From contig NZ_JNJP01000017.1 in NCBI RefSeq assembly GCF_000701705.1, positions 1-64,000 on the forward strand: a stretch of DNA of 64,000 bases, read 5' to 3'. Within the stretch, counting starts at the first letter, position 1; each line of letters opens with the position of its first letter. The notes beneath the pieces are model-generated. The model had not been told where the DNA came from. It was given only the letters and a program-made list of their open reading frames with translations, and did no database searches. The position numbers and the translations under genes are program-made. Source of the stretch: Bilophila wadsworthia ATCC 49260 (lineage in GTDB: Bacteria > Desulfobacterota > Desulfovibrionia > Desulfovibrionales > Desulfovibrionaceae). Shown here piece by piece: positions 17,007 through 25,810 of the stretch.

Positions 17007-17339
17007 ATGACCGTAATCGAAACGCAATCCTTTTTGCGGACGGCAAAGGCCCTTGTTTCGGACGAGGAACGGATGGATCTGATCGCATACCTTGCGGAAA
17101 ATCCGACTGCCGGTGACATCATGGAAGGGACGGGTGGCGTCAGAAAGGTTCGGTGGGCGCGAAGAGGCGGGGGCAAGAGTGGAGGATTCCGCGTCATCTA
17201 CTATTACTACTCTGAGGTAATCCCGTTGTTCGCTCTCGCCATGTTCGAAAAAAGCGCAAAGGTCAACCTGAGCGCCGCTGAAAAGAACGAAATGAAAAAA
17301 TTGACCGCGATCCTTTCGCAATACGGGAGGAATAAATAA
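17007..17339 (+). CDS. RelE/HigB-type toxin
   Basis: A 110-aa toxin of the RelE/ParE superfamily. The visible core is MEGTGGVRKVRWARRGGGKS, then GGFRVIYYYYSEVIPLFALA, followed by FEKSAKVNLSAAEKNEMKK, a pattern typical of HigB-like mRNA interferases that cut mRNA on the ribosome. The frame opens at 16974, but ATG 17007 (MTVIETQSFLRTA) gives the usual N-terminus and lies downstream of the promoter start. The stop overlaps the antitoxin ATG by one base. Toxin-first order is characteristic of HigBA. It is the first gene inside the island. Confidence 0.82.
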   Translation: MTVIETQSFLRTAKALVSDEERMDLIAYLAENPTAGDIMEGTGGVRKVRWARRGGGKSGGFRVIYYYYSEVIPLFALAMFEKSAKVNLSAAEKNEMKKLTAILSQYGRNK

Positions 17340-17650
17340 TGAGCACTGAAGCACAGACCATTCTCGAAGGGCTCCGGCAGGCTGTTGACATTATGGAAGG
17401 CTCTGCCCCGGAAACCGAGTATGTGAAGCACCGTTTTGATCCCGTGCAGGCCCCGGAAACAATCGACGTGCGAAGCATTCGCCAGCGTATGGGGCTTTCA
17501 CAGGCCGTCTTCGCGTCGGCATTCGGGCTTTCACTGTATACCCTCCGCAACTGGGAACAGGGCAAGCGCCAGCCTGATCCTGCGGCACGCGCCTATTTGA
17601 GGGTCATTGAGGTCGCCCCGGATGTTGTCCGACAGGCGTTGTCTCAGTAA
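17339..17650 (+). CDS. HigA-like XRE-family antitoxin
   Basis: A 103-aa antitoxin with a C-terminal helix-turn-helix (about residues 45-95: IRQRMGLSQAVFASAFGLS, then TLRNWEQGKRQPDPAARAYL). The N-terminal extension (about 1-40) probably binds the toxin. GGGAGG precedes the ATG, which overlaps the toxin stop. The HTH should repress the promoter at 16958. Confidence 0.85.
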   Translation: MSTEAQTILEGLRQAVDIMEGSAPETEYVKHRFDPVQAPETIDVRSIRQRMGLSQAVFASAFGLSLYTLRNWEQGKRQPDPAARAYLRVIEVAPDVVRQALSQ

Positions 17651-17720
17651 CAACGTATTTCTTAGCCCTTTTTCTTGTTATCTTGGGATTTGGAATGAAG
17701 ATGAGACTGCGTTCCGGCAT

Positions 17721-17758
17721 AAAGGGCTGTCGCCAACTGGGGACAGCCCTTTCTTTTT
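17721..17758 (+). terminator. terminator after the toxin-antitoxin operon
   Basis: AAAGGGCTGTC pairs with GGACAGCCCTTT around a short loop, followed by TTCTTTTTG. A classic rho-independent terminator. Confidence 0.85.
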
Positions 17759-17805
17759 GAGGATGTCTCTTCTATTCTCACTAAAAACAGCAATCAGGAG
17801 TCGTC

Positions 17806-19374
17806 ATGGCACGAGGCAGGAAAAAGGCGGAAACGCAGGATACGGGAGCGCAGCTTGGGATTGAGGCGGAACTTTTTAAGGCCGCAGACAAGCTGCGTGG
17901 CAATATGGAGCCCTCGGATTACAAGCATGTGGCTCTCGGATTGATTTTCCTCAAGTACATTTCCGATGCGTTTGAGTCGAAGCACACCGAAATTCTGGCC
18001 TCGGAATACCCTGAAGATGCGGAAGATCGGGATATGTACACAGCCGAAAACATCTTTTGGGTTCCGCAGGAGGCCCGGTGGGTGTACCTCAAGGACAATG
18101 CCAAGCTTCCGACCATCGGTACGCTCATAGACGATGCCATGCGTGCTATTGAGAAGGACAATGAGTCACTCAAGGGCGTTTTGCCGAAGGACTACGCACG
18201 ACCCGCGCTCAACAAGATCATGCTTGGTGAGCTTATCGACCTTTTTTCCAATATCAATCTCAATGGGAACGGGGACAGCTCCAAGGACGTGTTGGGGCGT
18301 GTGTACGAATACTTTCTTGGGCAGTTTGCCGGAGCGGAAGGCAAACGGGGTGGGGAGTTCTACACGCCCCGTTCCGTTGTGCGTGTGCTGGTGGAGATGC
18401 TCGAACCCTATTCCGGGCGGGTCTATGATCCCTGCTGCGGTTCCGGCGGCATGTTTGTCCAGTCGGAAACGTTCATGCGCGAGCACGGCGGACGCCTTGG
18501 CGATATCGCGGTGTACGGGCAGGAGTCGAACTACACAACATGGCGTCTTGCCAAGATGAACCTTGCCGTGCGTGGCATTGATTCCGACATCAGGTGGAAC
18601 AATGAAGGAAGTTTTCACAAAGATGAACTGCGCGACGAGCGGTTTGACTTCATTCTTGCCAATCCGCCGTTCAACGTGTCGGACTGGGGCGGGGACAAGC
18701 TCCGGGAAGACGGGCGTTGGAAATATGGCATCCCACCGGTAGGGAACGCCAACTTCGCGTGGCTTCAGCATATCATCCATCATCTGGCCCCCAATGGTAC
18801 GGCGGGCGTGGTGCTTGCCAACGGCTCGATGTCGTCCTCGCAGTCGGGAGAGGGTGATATCCGCAAGGCAATGGTGGAAGGCGACATTGTGGATTGCATG
18901 ATCGCGCTTCCGGGCCAGCTTTTCTATTCGACGCAGATCCCGGCCTGCCTGTGGTTCCTTGCAAAGAATAAACGTCCCGTGACGAAGGCCGGAACATGGC
19001 GAGATCGTCGGAGGGAAGTATTGTTCATTGATGCCCGTAAACTGGGCGTGATGGTGGATCGCACCCGTCGGGAACTGACGGATGTGGACATCAGAAAGAT
19101 TGCGGATACCTATCACGCATGGCGTGGTGAACCTGATGCTGGAGCTTATGAGGATGTGCAAGGCTTCTGCAAATCCGCAACGCAGGAAGAAATCCGGGCG
19201 CAGGGTCACGTCCTCACACCGGGGCGTTATGTTGGCGCGGAAGAACAGGAAGAGGATGCCGAACCCTTTGCAGAGAAGATGGCCCGCCTTACTGCGGAGT
19301 TAAAGGCGCAGATGGAGGAAGGGGCGAGATTAGATAGGGAAATATTACGGAATCTGGGCGGACTAGAAGTATGA
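17806..19374 (+). CDS. hsdM: type I restriction-modification methyltransferase subunit
   Basis: A 522-aa HsdM that transfers a methyl group from S-adenosylmethionine to adenine N6 in the recognition site. The N-terminal helical HsdM_N region spans about residues 15-150. The methyltransferase domain shows GGEFYTPRSVVRVLVEML, SAM-binding motif I DPCCGSGGMFVQSE and catalytic motif IV NPPFN (about residues 288-292). The C-terminus is a long charged helix. The stop overlaps the hsdS start (ATGA), so the subunits are coupled. Confidence 0.95.
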   Translation: MARGRKKAETQDTGAQLGIEAELFKAADKLRGNMEPSDYKHVALGLIFLKYISDAFESKHTEILASEYPEDAEDRDMYTAENIFWVPQEARWVYLKDNAKLPTIGTLIDDAMRAIEKDNESLKGVLPKDYARPALNKIMLGELIDLFSNINLNGNGDSSKDVLGRVYEYFLGQFAGAEGKRGGEFYTPRSVVRVLVEMLEPYSGRVYDPCCGSGGMFVQSETFMREHGGRLGDIAVYGQESNYTTWRLAKMNLAVRGIDSDIRWNNEGSFHKDELRDERFDFILANPPFNVSDWGGDKLREDGRWKYGIPPVGNANFAWLQHIIHHLAPNGTAGVVLANGSMSSSQSGEGDIRKAMVEGDIVDCMIALPGQLFYSTQIPACLWFLAKNKRPVTKAGTWRDRRREVLFIDARKLGVMVDRTRRELTDVDIRKIADTYHAWRGEPDAGAYEDVQGFCKSATQEEIRAQGHVLTPGRYVGAEEQEEDAEPFAEKMARLTAELKAQMEEGARLDREILRNLGGLEV

Positions 19375-20654
19375 TGAATGAAAAAAAGCTGGCAGATGTT
19401 CTAGAGATAACATCAAGTAGACGAATATTTGCATGTGATTATTGTGAATATGGTATTCCATTTTTTCGTGGGAAAGAGATTACAGAAAAATACTTGGGTA
19501 ATGATAAAATTTCAACAGAACTATTCATATCTCGCAAAAAATTTAATGATATAAAGATAAAGTTCGGAGTACCCTGTGATGGAGATATTTTATTAACAAG
19601 TGTTGGAACATTAGGTTCTGTGTATCAAGTTAAAAAAGGAGATGAATTCTATTTTAAAGATGGTAATATAACATGGTTTAAAAATTTTTCAGATGATATA
19701 AATAGTAAATTTGTTTACTATTGGCTTATAAGCAGAGATACACAGAATAAATTAAATAAAATTGCAATAGGTACAACACAAAAAGCATTAACAATTGTCA
19801 ATTTAAGAAATATTATAATAAAATATCCATCTCTTTATGAACAAAATTTTATTGTTCATATTCTTGAAACGTTAGATGACAAGATAAAGCTTAACCGTCG
19901 CCAAAACACCACACTTGAAGCAATGGCACAGGCGATTTTCAAGGAGTGGTTCGTGGATTTTGGGCCGGTACGCGCCAAGATGGAAGGCCGTCAGCCAGAG
20001 GGCATAAGCCGTGAGATTGCGGATTTGTTCCCTGACCGTCTAGATGATGAAGGAAAGCCGGAAGGGTGGGAACGGAAAAAACTTGGTGACTTAATTACAT
20101 TTTATTCTGAACGAATAAAGTCAGATAAATTGACAGAATCTAACTATGTTTCCACAGAAAATATGCTCTCTGATAAAAAAGGAATTACAAAAGCATCAAG
20201 TTTACCAACCACAGATTCTGTTCCAGCTTTTTGTACTGGGCATATATTGGTTTCAAATATACGTCCATATTTCAAAAAAATATGGTTTGCTACTTTTGAT
20301 GGAGGACGATCAAATGATGTTCTCGATTTTTGCCCTTCAATAGTAGGCACAAATTATTTTATTTTTAATATACTCATATGCGATGCTTTTTTTAATTTTA
20401 TGATGCAGACGGCAAAAGGGTCAAAGATGCCTAGAGGGGATAAAAATGCTATTATGGCATATCCCGTTGTTGCTCCAACTGAAGTGCTACAGAGGGCATA
20501 TTCGAGTTTAGTTGAAGTTTATTACAAAAAAATAAATATTAACGTGTTAAAGAACGAAGTACTTACCTCTCTTCGTGACACTCTTCTCCCCAAACTCATT
20601 TCAGGAGAACTGCGTGTCCCGGATGCTGAAAAGATGGTTGCTGACATTGTGTAA
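19371..20654 (+). CDS. hsdS: type I restriction specificity subunit
   Basis: A 427-aa HsdS that sets the bipartite recognition sequence. Two target-recognition domains (about residues 1-165 and 235-395) are AT-rich. They are separated by a GC-rich conserved helix (TTLEAMAQAIFKEWFVDFGP, then VRAKMEGRQPEG), and a related helix closes the protein (SLRDTLLPKLISGELRVPDA). The sharp base-composition change inside the gene is typical of recognition domains exchanged by recombination. Start 19371 overlaps hsdM; ATG 19374 is also possible. The recognition sequence cannot be predicted. Confidence 0.9.
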   Translation: MMNEKKLADVLEITSSRRIFACDYCEYGIPFFRGKEITEKYLGNDKISTELFISRKKFNDIKIKFGVPCDGDILLTSVGTLGSVYQVKKGDEFYFKDGNITWFKNFSDDINSKFVYYWLISRDTQNKLNKIAIGTTQKALTIVNLRNIIIKYPSLYEQNFIVHILETLDDKIKLNRRQNTTLEAMAQAIFKEWFVDFGPVRAKMEGRQPEGISREIADLFPDRLDDEGKPEGWERKKLGDLITFYSERIKSDKLTESNYVSTENMLSDKKGITKASSLPTTDSVPAFCTGHILVSNIRPYFKKIWFATFDGGRSNDVLDFCPSIVGTNYFIFNILICDAFFNFMMQTAKGSKMPRGDKNAIMAYPVVAPTEVLQRAYSSLVEVYYKKININVLKNEVLTSLRDTLLPKLISGELRVPDAEKMVADIV

Positions 20655-20676
20655 TCTTTTCCTGTAAGGAGCAGTC

Positions 20677-23600
20677 ATGGCCTTTCTCTCCGAAGCTGAT
20701 ATTGAATCCGCCTTGCTGTCATACTTCGCAGACCTTGGTTATGCGGTGGAAAGAGAAGAGAATATCGGGCCTGACGGGAAACGCCCGGAACGGGAAAGCT
20801 ATGATATGGTCATTCTGCGCGGGCGCCTTGAAAAGGCCATAGGCAGGCTCAATCCCGGACTGCCTGCGGAGGCTAGAGCCGATGCCATCCGAACGTTGAC
20901 ACAATGCGAACTGCCCAATCTGCTTGAGGAGAACCGACGCATCCATAAGCTCCTCGTGGAAGGCGTGGATGTGGAATATTTCGGAGAGGACGACGTGCTC
21001 ACCTCCGGCAAGGTGCGCATTCTTGATTTTGACGATCCCGATGCCAACGACTGGATGGCTGTCAACCAGTTTACTGTTGTTGCGGGGCGCATCAATCGCA
21101 GGCCGGATGTCGTCGTGTTCGTCAACGGCTTGCCGTTGGCCGTTGTCGAGTTGAAAGCTCCCGGTGATGAAAATGCCACCTTGTCGGCGGCGTTCAATCA
21201 GTTGCAGACGTACAAGCAACAAATCCCCGCGCTGTTTCATACCAATGCCGTTCTCCTTACCTCCGATGGCATGATGGCCCGCATTGGCTCCTTGTCCGCG
21301 GATGAGGAACGTTTCATGCCGTGGCGCACGATTGATGGCCTATCCGTAGCTCCCAAGGGAACGCCCGAACTTTCCGTGTTGACGGAAGGCGTTTTTGAAC
21401 GGCGGCGTTTTCTGGATCTTATCCGGTATTGTACGGTTTTTCTGGAGAAAGACGGACTCATCAAAATTCTGGCGGGGTATCATCAGTTCCATGCCGTTCG
21501 CCATGCCGTGGATTGTACGGTAAAGGCGTCTCTACCGCAGGGCGATAAGCGCGCAGGGGTCATCTGGCATACGCAAGGATCGGGAAAGAGTCTGCTCATG
21601 GCTTTTTATGCCGGGCGGCTCGTCCTGCATCCCGCTATGCAGAATCCCACGCTTGTGGTTCTTACCGACCGCAACGATCTTGATGATCAACTCTTTTCCA
21701 CGTTCTCCATGTGCCGAGATCTGATCCGGCAGACGCCTGTACAGGCGGAGAGTCGCGAAGATCTTCAGCGGCTCCTCAACCGCGATTCCGGGGGCGTCAT
21801 TTTCACTACGATCCAGAAGTTTTCCCCGGAAAAGGGCGACCAGTACCCCGTGCTGACATCGCGGCGCAATGTGGTCGTCATTGCCGATGAAGCGCACCGG
21901 AGCCAGTATGGTTTGAAGGCTAAGGTAAAGAAAGATACCGGTGAAATTTCTTATGGGTTTGCCAAATATCTTCGCGATGCGTTGCCCGGAGCCTCCTTTA
22001 TCGGGTTTACCGGAACGCCTATCGAGGCTGACGATGTGAATACGCCTCGTATTTTTGGCGATTACATCGACATCTACGATATCAGCCGTGCCGTGGAAGA
22101 CGGCGCGACCGTCCCCCTCTATTATGAAAGCCGCCTTGCCCGCATTGAGCTTGATGAAAATGAACGTCCGCATCTGGACGAAGCCGTGGATGCAGAATTT
22201 GAGGATGAGGACGAGATTCAGCAGGAAGCCCTTAAACGCAAGTGGTCGGGAATCGAGGCGCTGGTCGGGAGCGAGAAGCGGCTGAAGCTCATTGCTGAAG
22301 ACATCGTAAAACATTTTGAGGCACGGACAGCTACTTTGGAAGGAAAGGGCATGATAGTCTGCATGAGCCGCCGTATTTGTGTGGCTCTGTACGGTGCCCT
22401 CGTAGCATTACGCCCTGAATGGCATAGTAAGGATGATGATAAAGGCGCGCTCAAGATCGTTATGACCGGTTCCGCAAGTGATCCTCAGGAGTGGCAGCAG
22501 CACATCGGAACCAAGGGAAGGCGCGACCTTCTCGCCAAGCGGACACGGGATGCGAATGATCCGCTCAAGCTGGTGATCGTGCGGGATATGTGGTTGACGG
22601 GATTTGATGCCCCTTGCATGCACACGATGTACATCGACAAGCCGATGCGTGGGCACGGGCTTATGCAAGCCATAGCCCGCGTCAACAGAGTATTTCGGGA
22701 CAAACCTGCCGGGCTGGTGGTGGACTACATTGGCATCGCCCAAAATCTTAAAAATGCGTTGAGCCAATATTCTTCCGCAGATCGCGAGAAGACCGGTATT
22801 GATGAGGCACAGGCTGTAGCTGTCTTGTTGGAGAAACTCGACGTGGTGCGCGCCATGTATCATGGATTTGACTACACGACGCCGCTTGGAGGCACTCCGC
22901 ATGAACGTATGGTCATGATGGCGGAAGCGATTGAATGGATTCTGGATATGCAGCAAAAGGACGCCGCGAAGGAAACGACGCCGGAAGGCAAGAAGAAGGC
23001 TCACCGGCGTTATCAAGATGCCGTGCTTGCACTTTCCAAGGCGTATGCGCTGGCGGGGGCGAGCGACGAGGCCGCACGGGTTCGGGAGGAGGTGGCGTTT
23101 TTTCAGGCCATCAATACCGCGTTGGTCAAGAGCCGCACCGGTTCGGGCAAAAGCAGGGAAGAGCGCGACTTCGCTATCCAGCAGATCGTCAGCCGCGCCG
23201 TTGTCTCAACCGAAATCGTGGATATCCTCAAAGCGGTGGGAATCACAAGCCCTGACATTTCCATTCTTTCCGATGAATTTTTGGAGGAAGTCCGTCAACT
23301 GCGCCAGAAAAATTTGGCTCTGGAGTCTTTGCGAAAGCTTCTGAATGACGGCATCCGCTCCAGAAGCCGAAACAACATTGTCCAGACGCGGGCTTTTTCC
23401 GAACGGCTGGAAGACTCGATAGCGCGGTACCACTCCAATGCGTTGACTGCCGCTGAAGTCATACAAGAACTTATTGAACTTGCAGTCGATATCAGAAAGG
23501 CCAGAGAACAGGGGGAGGAGTCTGGACTGACGGAAGACGAGATCGCGTTTTATGATGCTCTGGCGGAAAATAAAAGTGCCGTACAGGTGATGGGGAACGA

Positions 23601-23811
23601 TAGTCTTAAGGTAATAGCCCACGAACTTTTGATAAGCCTGAAGGCCAATGTTTCCGTGGATTGGGCGCATCGAGAATCAGCACGGGCGCGTCTGCGCGTA
23701 TTGGTCAAGAGAATATTGCGGAGGTATGGTTACCCCCCGGATTTACAGGATAGTGCTGTGCAGACTGTATTGCAGCAGGCGGAAGCGCTTTGTGGAGAAT
23801 GGGTAGCTTAA
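20677..23811 (+). CDS. hsdR: type I restriction endonuclease/translocase subunit
   Basis: A 1044-aa HsdR. The N-terminal PD-(D/E)XK nuclease shows VVELKAPG at about residue 155. Superfamily 2 translocase motifs follow: HTQGSGKSLLM (motif I, about 290), IADEAHRSQYG (motif II), GFTGTPI (motif III), the later DMWLTGFDAPCMHTMYID and QAIARVNRVFRDKPAG. It pumps DNA with ATP and cuts unmethylated DNA as part of the HsdR-HsdM-HsdS complex. TAAGGAG lies upstream of ATG 20677, 22 nt after hsdS. All key motifs are present, so the system should be active. Confidence 0.95.
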   Translation: MAFLSEADIESALLSYFADLGYAVEREENIGPDGKRPERESYDMVILRGRLEKAIGRLNPGLPAEARADAIRTLTQCELPNLLEENRRIHKLLVEGVDVEYFGEDDVLTSGKVRILDFDDPDANDWMAVNQFTVVAGRINRRPDVVVFVNGLPLAVVELKAPGDENATLSAAFNQLQTYKQQIPALFHTNAVLLTSDGMMARIGSLSADEERFMPWRTIDGLSVAPKGTPELSVLTEGVFERRRFLDLIRYCTVFLEKDGLIKILAGYHQFHAVRHAVDCTVKASLPQGDKRAGVIWHTQGSGKSLLMAFYAGRLVLHPAMQNPTLVVLTDRNDLDDQLFSTFSMCRDLIRQTPVQAESREDLQRLLNRDSGGVIFTTIQKFSPEKGDQYPVLTSRRNVVVIADEAHRSQYGLKAKVKKDTGEISYGFAKYLRDALPGASFIGFTGTPIEADDVNTPRIFGDYIDIYDISRAVEDGATVPLYYESRLARIELDENERPHLDEAVDAEFEDEDEIQQEALKRKWSGIEALVGSEKRLKLIAEDIVKHFEARTATLEGKGMIVCMSRRICVALYGALVALRPEWHSKDDDKGALKIVMTGSASDPQEWQQHIGTKGRRDLLAKRTRDANDPLKLVIVRDMWLTGFDAPCMHTMYIDKPMRGHGLMQAIARVNRVFRDKPAGLVVDYIGIAQNLKNALSQYSSADREKTGIDEAQAVAVLLEKLDVVRAMYHGFDYTTPLGGTPHERMVMMAEAIEWILDMQQKDAAKETTPEGKKKAHRRYQDAVLALSKAYALAGASDEAARVREEVAFFQAINTALVKSRTGSGKSREERDFAIQQIVSRAVVSTEIVDILKAVGITSPDISILSDEFLEEVRQLRQKNLALESLRKLLNDGIRSRSRNNIVQTRAFSERLEDSIARYHSNALTAAEVIQELIELAVDIRKAREQGEESGLTEDEIAFYDALAENKSAVQVMGNDSLKVIAHELLISLKANVSVDWAHRESARARLRVLVKRILRRYGYPPDLQDSAVQTVLQQAEALCGEWVA

Positions 23812-23870
23812 TTTCAGTAACCTACCTTGTACAGAGAATTTTTCACTACTTATAATGAGTGAGGGAAAGT

Positions 23871-24455
23871 ATGGCACAACTCCCGGCTATACAGGCAACA
23901 CGCAAGAGCGGCAAAGAATGCTTTGAGGGGATAGGCGGCGAACATACCCTTCAGGATTTTTGGGCGTGGGCCTTTTCGGATTTGGTCAGCAATACGGAAC
24001 GCGGCAAGCTGGCGGAATATCTCGTGGCTAAGGCGATGGGGTGCGGTACCCAAATCAGCCAGACGTGGGAAAGCTATGACCTCCTGTCTCCTGAAGGGAT
24101 CAAAATAGAAGTCAAAACATCCGCATATATTCAATCATGGAAGCAGAAGGCGTTCTCGAAGATTTCTTTTGGTATCGCCAAGACAAAATTTTGGGATGGT
24201 CTTAATTACGTGGGGGAAAAGAAACGTCATGCGGACGTGTATGTCTTTTGCGTGCTGAAACACAAGGATCAGGAGACGATCAACCCTCTTGAGCTGGCCC
24301 AGTGGGATTTTTACCCCGTGGCGACACGTAAACTGAATACCTCTTTTGAAAATCAAGAAACGGTTTCCCTCGGTTCCCTAATTTCACATTGCAAAGTAAC
24401 GGCTTGCCCTTATTCAAATTTAAAGGATGCGATAGAAAAAGAATATCGTGCATGA
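23871..24455 (+). CDS. hypothetical protein, possible PD-(D/E)XK nuclease, beside the type I system
   Basis: A 194-aa protein from ATG 23871 (GAGGG upstream; the GTG at 23859 is less likely). A central region reads ERGKLAEYLVAKAMGC, then WESYDLLSPEGIKIEVKTSA, matching the restriction-fold pattern: an early Glu, an Asp on a strand, then E-x-K (D about 73, EVK about 83). No other domain is visible. It lies 60 bp after hsdR in the same direction and could be an accessory of the restriction system or an independent defence nuclease. Function is inferred from fold-like motifs only. Confidence 0.6.
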   Translation: MAQLPAIQATRKSGKECFEGIGGEHTLQDFWAWAFSDLVSNTERGKLAEYLVAKAMGCGTQISQTWESYDLLSPEGIKIEVKTSAYIQSWKQKAFSKISFGIAKTKFWDGLNYVGEKKRHADVYVFCVLKHKDQETINPLELAQWDFYPVATRKLNTSFENQETVSLGSLISHCKVTACPYSNLKDAIEKEYRA

Positions 24456-24464
24456 GCGTTGCAG

Positions 24465-24755
24465 CTATCTGGTGTTTTTCCTCGGACGGCCCGTCTGCTT
24501 CTTCGGAGGCTGCGGGTCGTTTTTCATTTCTTTTTCAATGCGCCGCATGGCCTCCGATGCATCAAGAGAAAAGACAGCCGCAATTTGGACGAGGGCATTG
24601 ACGGAAAGTTTAGTATGGGCGTGCTCAATGAAGGAAATATACGTTTCAGAAAGCCCTGAAAGACCAGCAAGTTGACCTTGCGTCAGCCCTTTCTTTTCAC
24701 GTTCTTCCCTGATGACTTTGGCGATAGCCCATGCGAGTGAGGAGTTTTTTTCCAT
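24465..24755 (-). CDS. XRE-family helix-turn-helix regulator
   Basis: A 96-aa protein with a phage-repressor-type HTH at about residues 10-65 (IREEREKKGLTQGQLAGLSG, then LSETYISFIEHAHTKLSV) and a basic, Pro-rich tail (DPQPPKKQTGRPRKNTR). It is convergent with the nuclease-like gene and divergent from the B-box gene, so it may control either the island genes or its own promoter. Length and domain are typical of small repressors. Confidence 0.8.
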   Translation of the reverse strand: MEKNSSLAWAIAKVIREEREKKGLTQGQLAGLSGLSETYISFIEHAHTKLSVNALVQIAAVFSLDASEAMRRIEKEMKNDPQPPKKQTGRPRKNTR

Positions 24756-24849
24756 TCTCTAGGACTAGCCGATTGCTTGCATAAAAATATTAACTAGACT
24801 AAATGTTTCATCCGGTACTCATAGAACCTTTTTTGAGGAGGTAACGAAT

Positions 24850-25320
24850 ATGGAATGTGCTCGTCATCCGGGTAGACAGGCTGTAGCAACTTGTAATCTT
24901 TGTGGTAAAGGTCTGTGCTCCGAATGTACGGAGAGGTTCGCGCCGCCGTTGTGTGAGGCGTGCCTGCTCTCGCACAACAGAAATGTAGCCGTTAGGCTTG
25001 CCGTTGAACTTGGTATTACCCTGCTTATCGCAATCGGGATTGCGGCTCTGATTGCAAGTAGAGAGAGCGGTACATGGACAGGCGGTTTTTCTCTGGGAAT
25101 CCTTGTTGCCTGTACTTATTGGGGATGGCAGTTTGTTGATGGGCCCGCAACACCTTTTGCGTATACGTCAGGTGGCGCGTACGCTTTTTGTGCGGCACTG
25201 AAAATTCTTTTTGCAGTCTGTTTGGGAGTATTTGTAACGCCTTGGCAGATTTTTAAGCGGATCAGGGAGATTCTCCGAATCAGGAAACTTGAAAAGGGCA
25301 TACGAGAAGGCTCTGTCTAA
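24850..25320 (+). CDS. B-box-type zinc-binding membrane protein
   Basis: A 156-aa protein. The N-terminus has a B-box-like zinc module with ligands in CARHPGRQAVATCNLC, GLCSECTERF and LCEACLLSHN (Cys/His from residue 3 to about 41). Two or more membrane segments follow (LAVELGITLLIAIGIAALIA and FCAALKILFAVCLGVFV), ending in a basic cytosolic tail. B-box modules mediate protein interaction. GAGGAGG precedes the ATG and a bidirectional terminator follows. Its role on the island is unknown. Confidence 0.7.
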   Translation: MECARHPGRQAVATCNLCGKGLCSECTERFAPPLCEACLLSHNRNVAVRLAVELGITLLIAIGIAALIASRESGTWTGGFSLGILVACTYWGWQFVDGPATPFAYTSGGAYAFCAALKILFAVCLGVFVTPWQIFKRIREILRIRKLEKGIREGSV

Positions 25321-25359
25321 AAAAAGGGAGCCGCCTGATTTGGGCGACTCCCTTTTTTT
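25321..25359. terminator. bidirectional terminator
   Basis: AAAAAGGGAG and CGCC pair with GGCG and CTCCCTTTTTTT around a 7-nt loop, between the convergent B-box and MobB-like genes. Confidence 0.85.
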
Positions 25360-25360
25360 G

Positions 25361-25810
25361 CTACAGGAAAAGATAGAGGACGATGATATTCATGATGCCG
25401 GAAATGATCGCTCCCAGTATGGCGCAGAAACAGCAGAGTCTTGAAATATCCAGCTGTTGTATGTCGTAAATGATGCGCTGTGTTTTCTCAAAATTTTTTT
25501 GTGCCTGTTCTCCTGCCTTTTCACAGCGAACAAGGGTTTCCTCCACTCTGGCTGCAATTTGAACCGCTGTTTCAGCGGGATAGTTCCTCACCGTGTTCGC
25601 GGCTCTTCTCACATCGTCTACGCTGGTCTTGATGGCATTTTGCAAGTCTTTCAAAAGCACTATCACTTCCTGTGTACCCTTCAGCTTGAGTTCTTCCTGT
25701 TTGTTCAAAATGGCAATCCGTGCCTGCAACAGCGTTGTGTCGTCCACTTCCTGCAATACCGCTTGACTGGCTTCCGCGCTCATGTTCCTCAACGTATCTA
25801 TCTTGCTCAT
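25361..25810 (-). CDS. MobB-like coiled-coil membrane protein overlapping the relaxase gene
   Basis: A 149-aa protein from ATG 25810 (AAAAAGAGG upstream; the frame opens at 25885). Residues 1-125 are a charged, heptad-rich helix region (KQEELKLKGTQEVIVLLKDL), and the C-terminus is one hydrophobic segment (LGAIISGIMNIIVLYLFL). Its first 239 bp lie inside the relaxase gene in another frame. This matches the arrangement of MobB in RSF1010-type plasmids, where a membrane protein stabilising the relaxosome is encoded within mobA. The assignment rests on position and topology, not a confirmed match. Confidence 0.6.
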   Translation of the reverse strand: MSKIDTLRNMSAEASQAVLQEVDDTTLLQARIAILNKQEELKLKGTQEVIVLLKDLQNAIKTSVDDVRRAANTVRNYPAETAVQIAARVEETLVRCEKAGEQAQKNFEKTQRIIYDIQQLDISRLCCFCAILGAIISGIMNIIVLYLFL

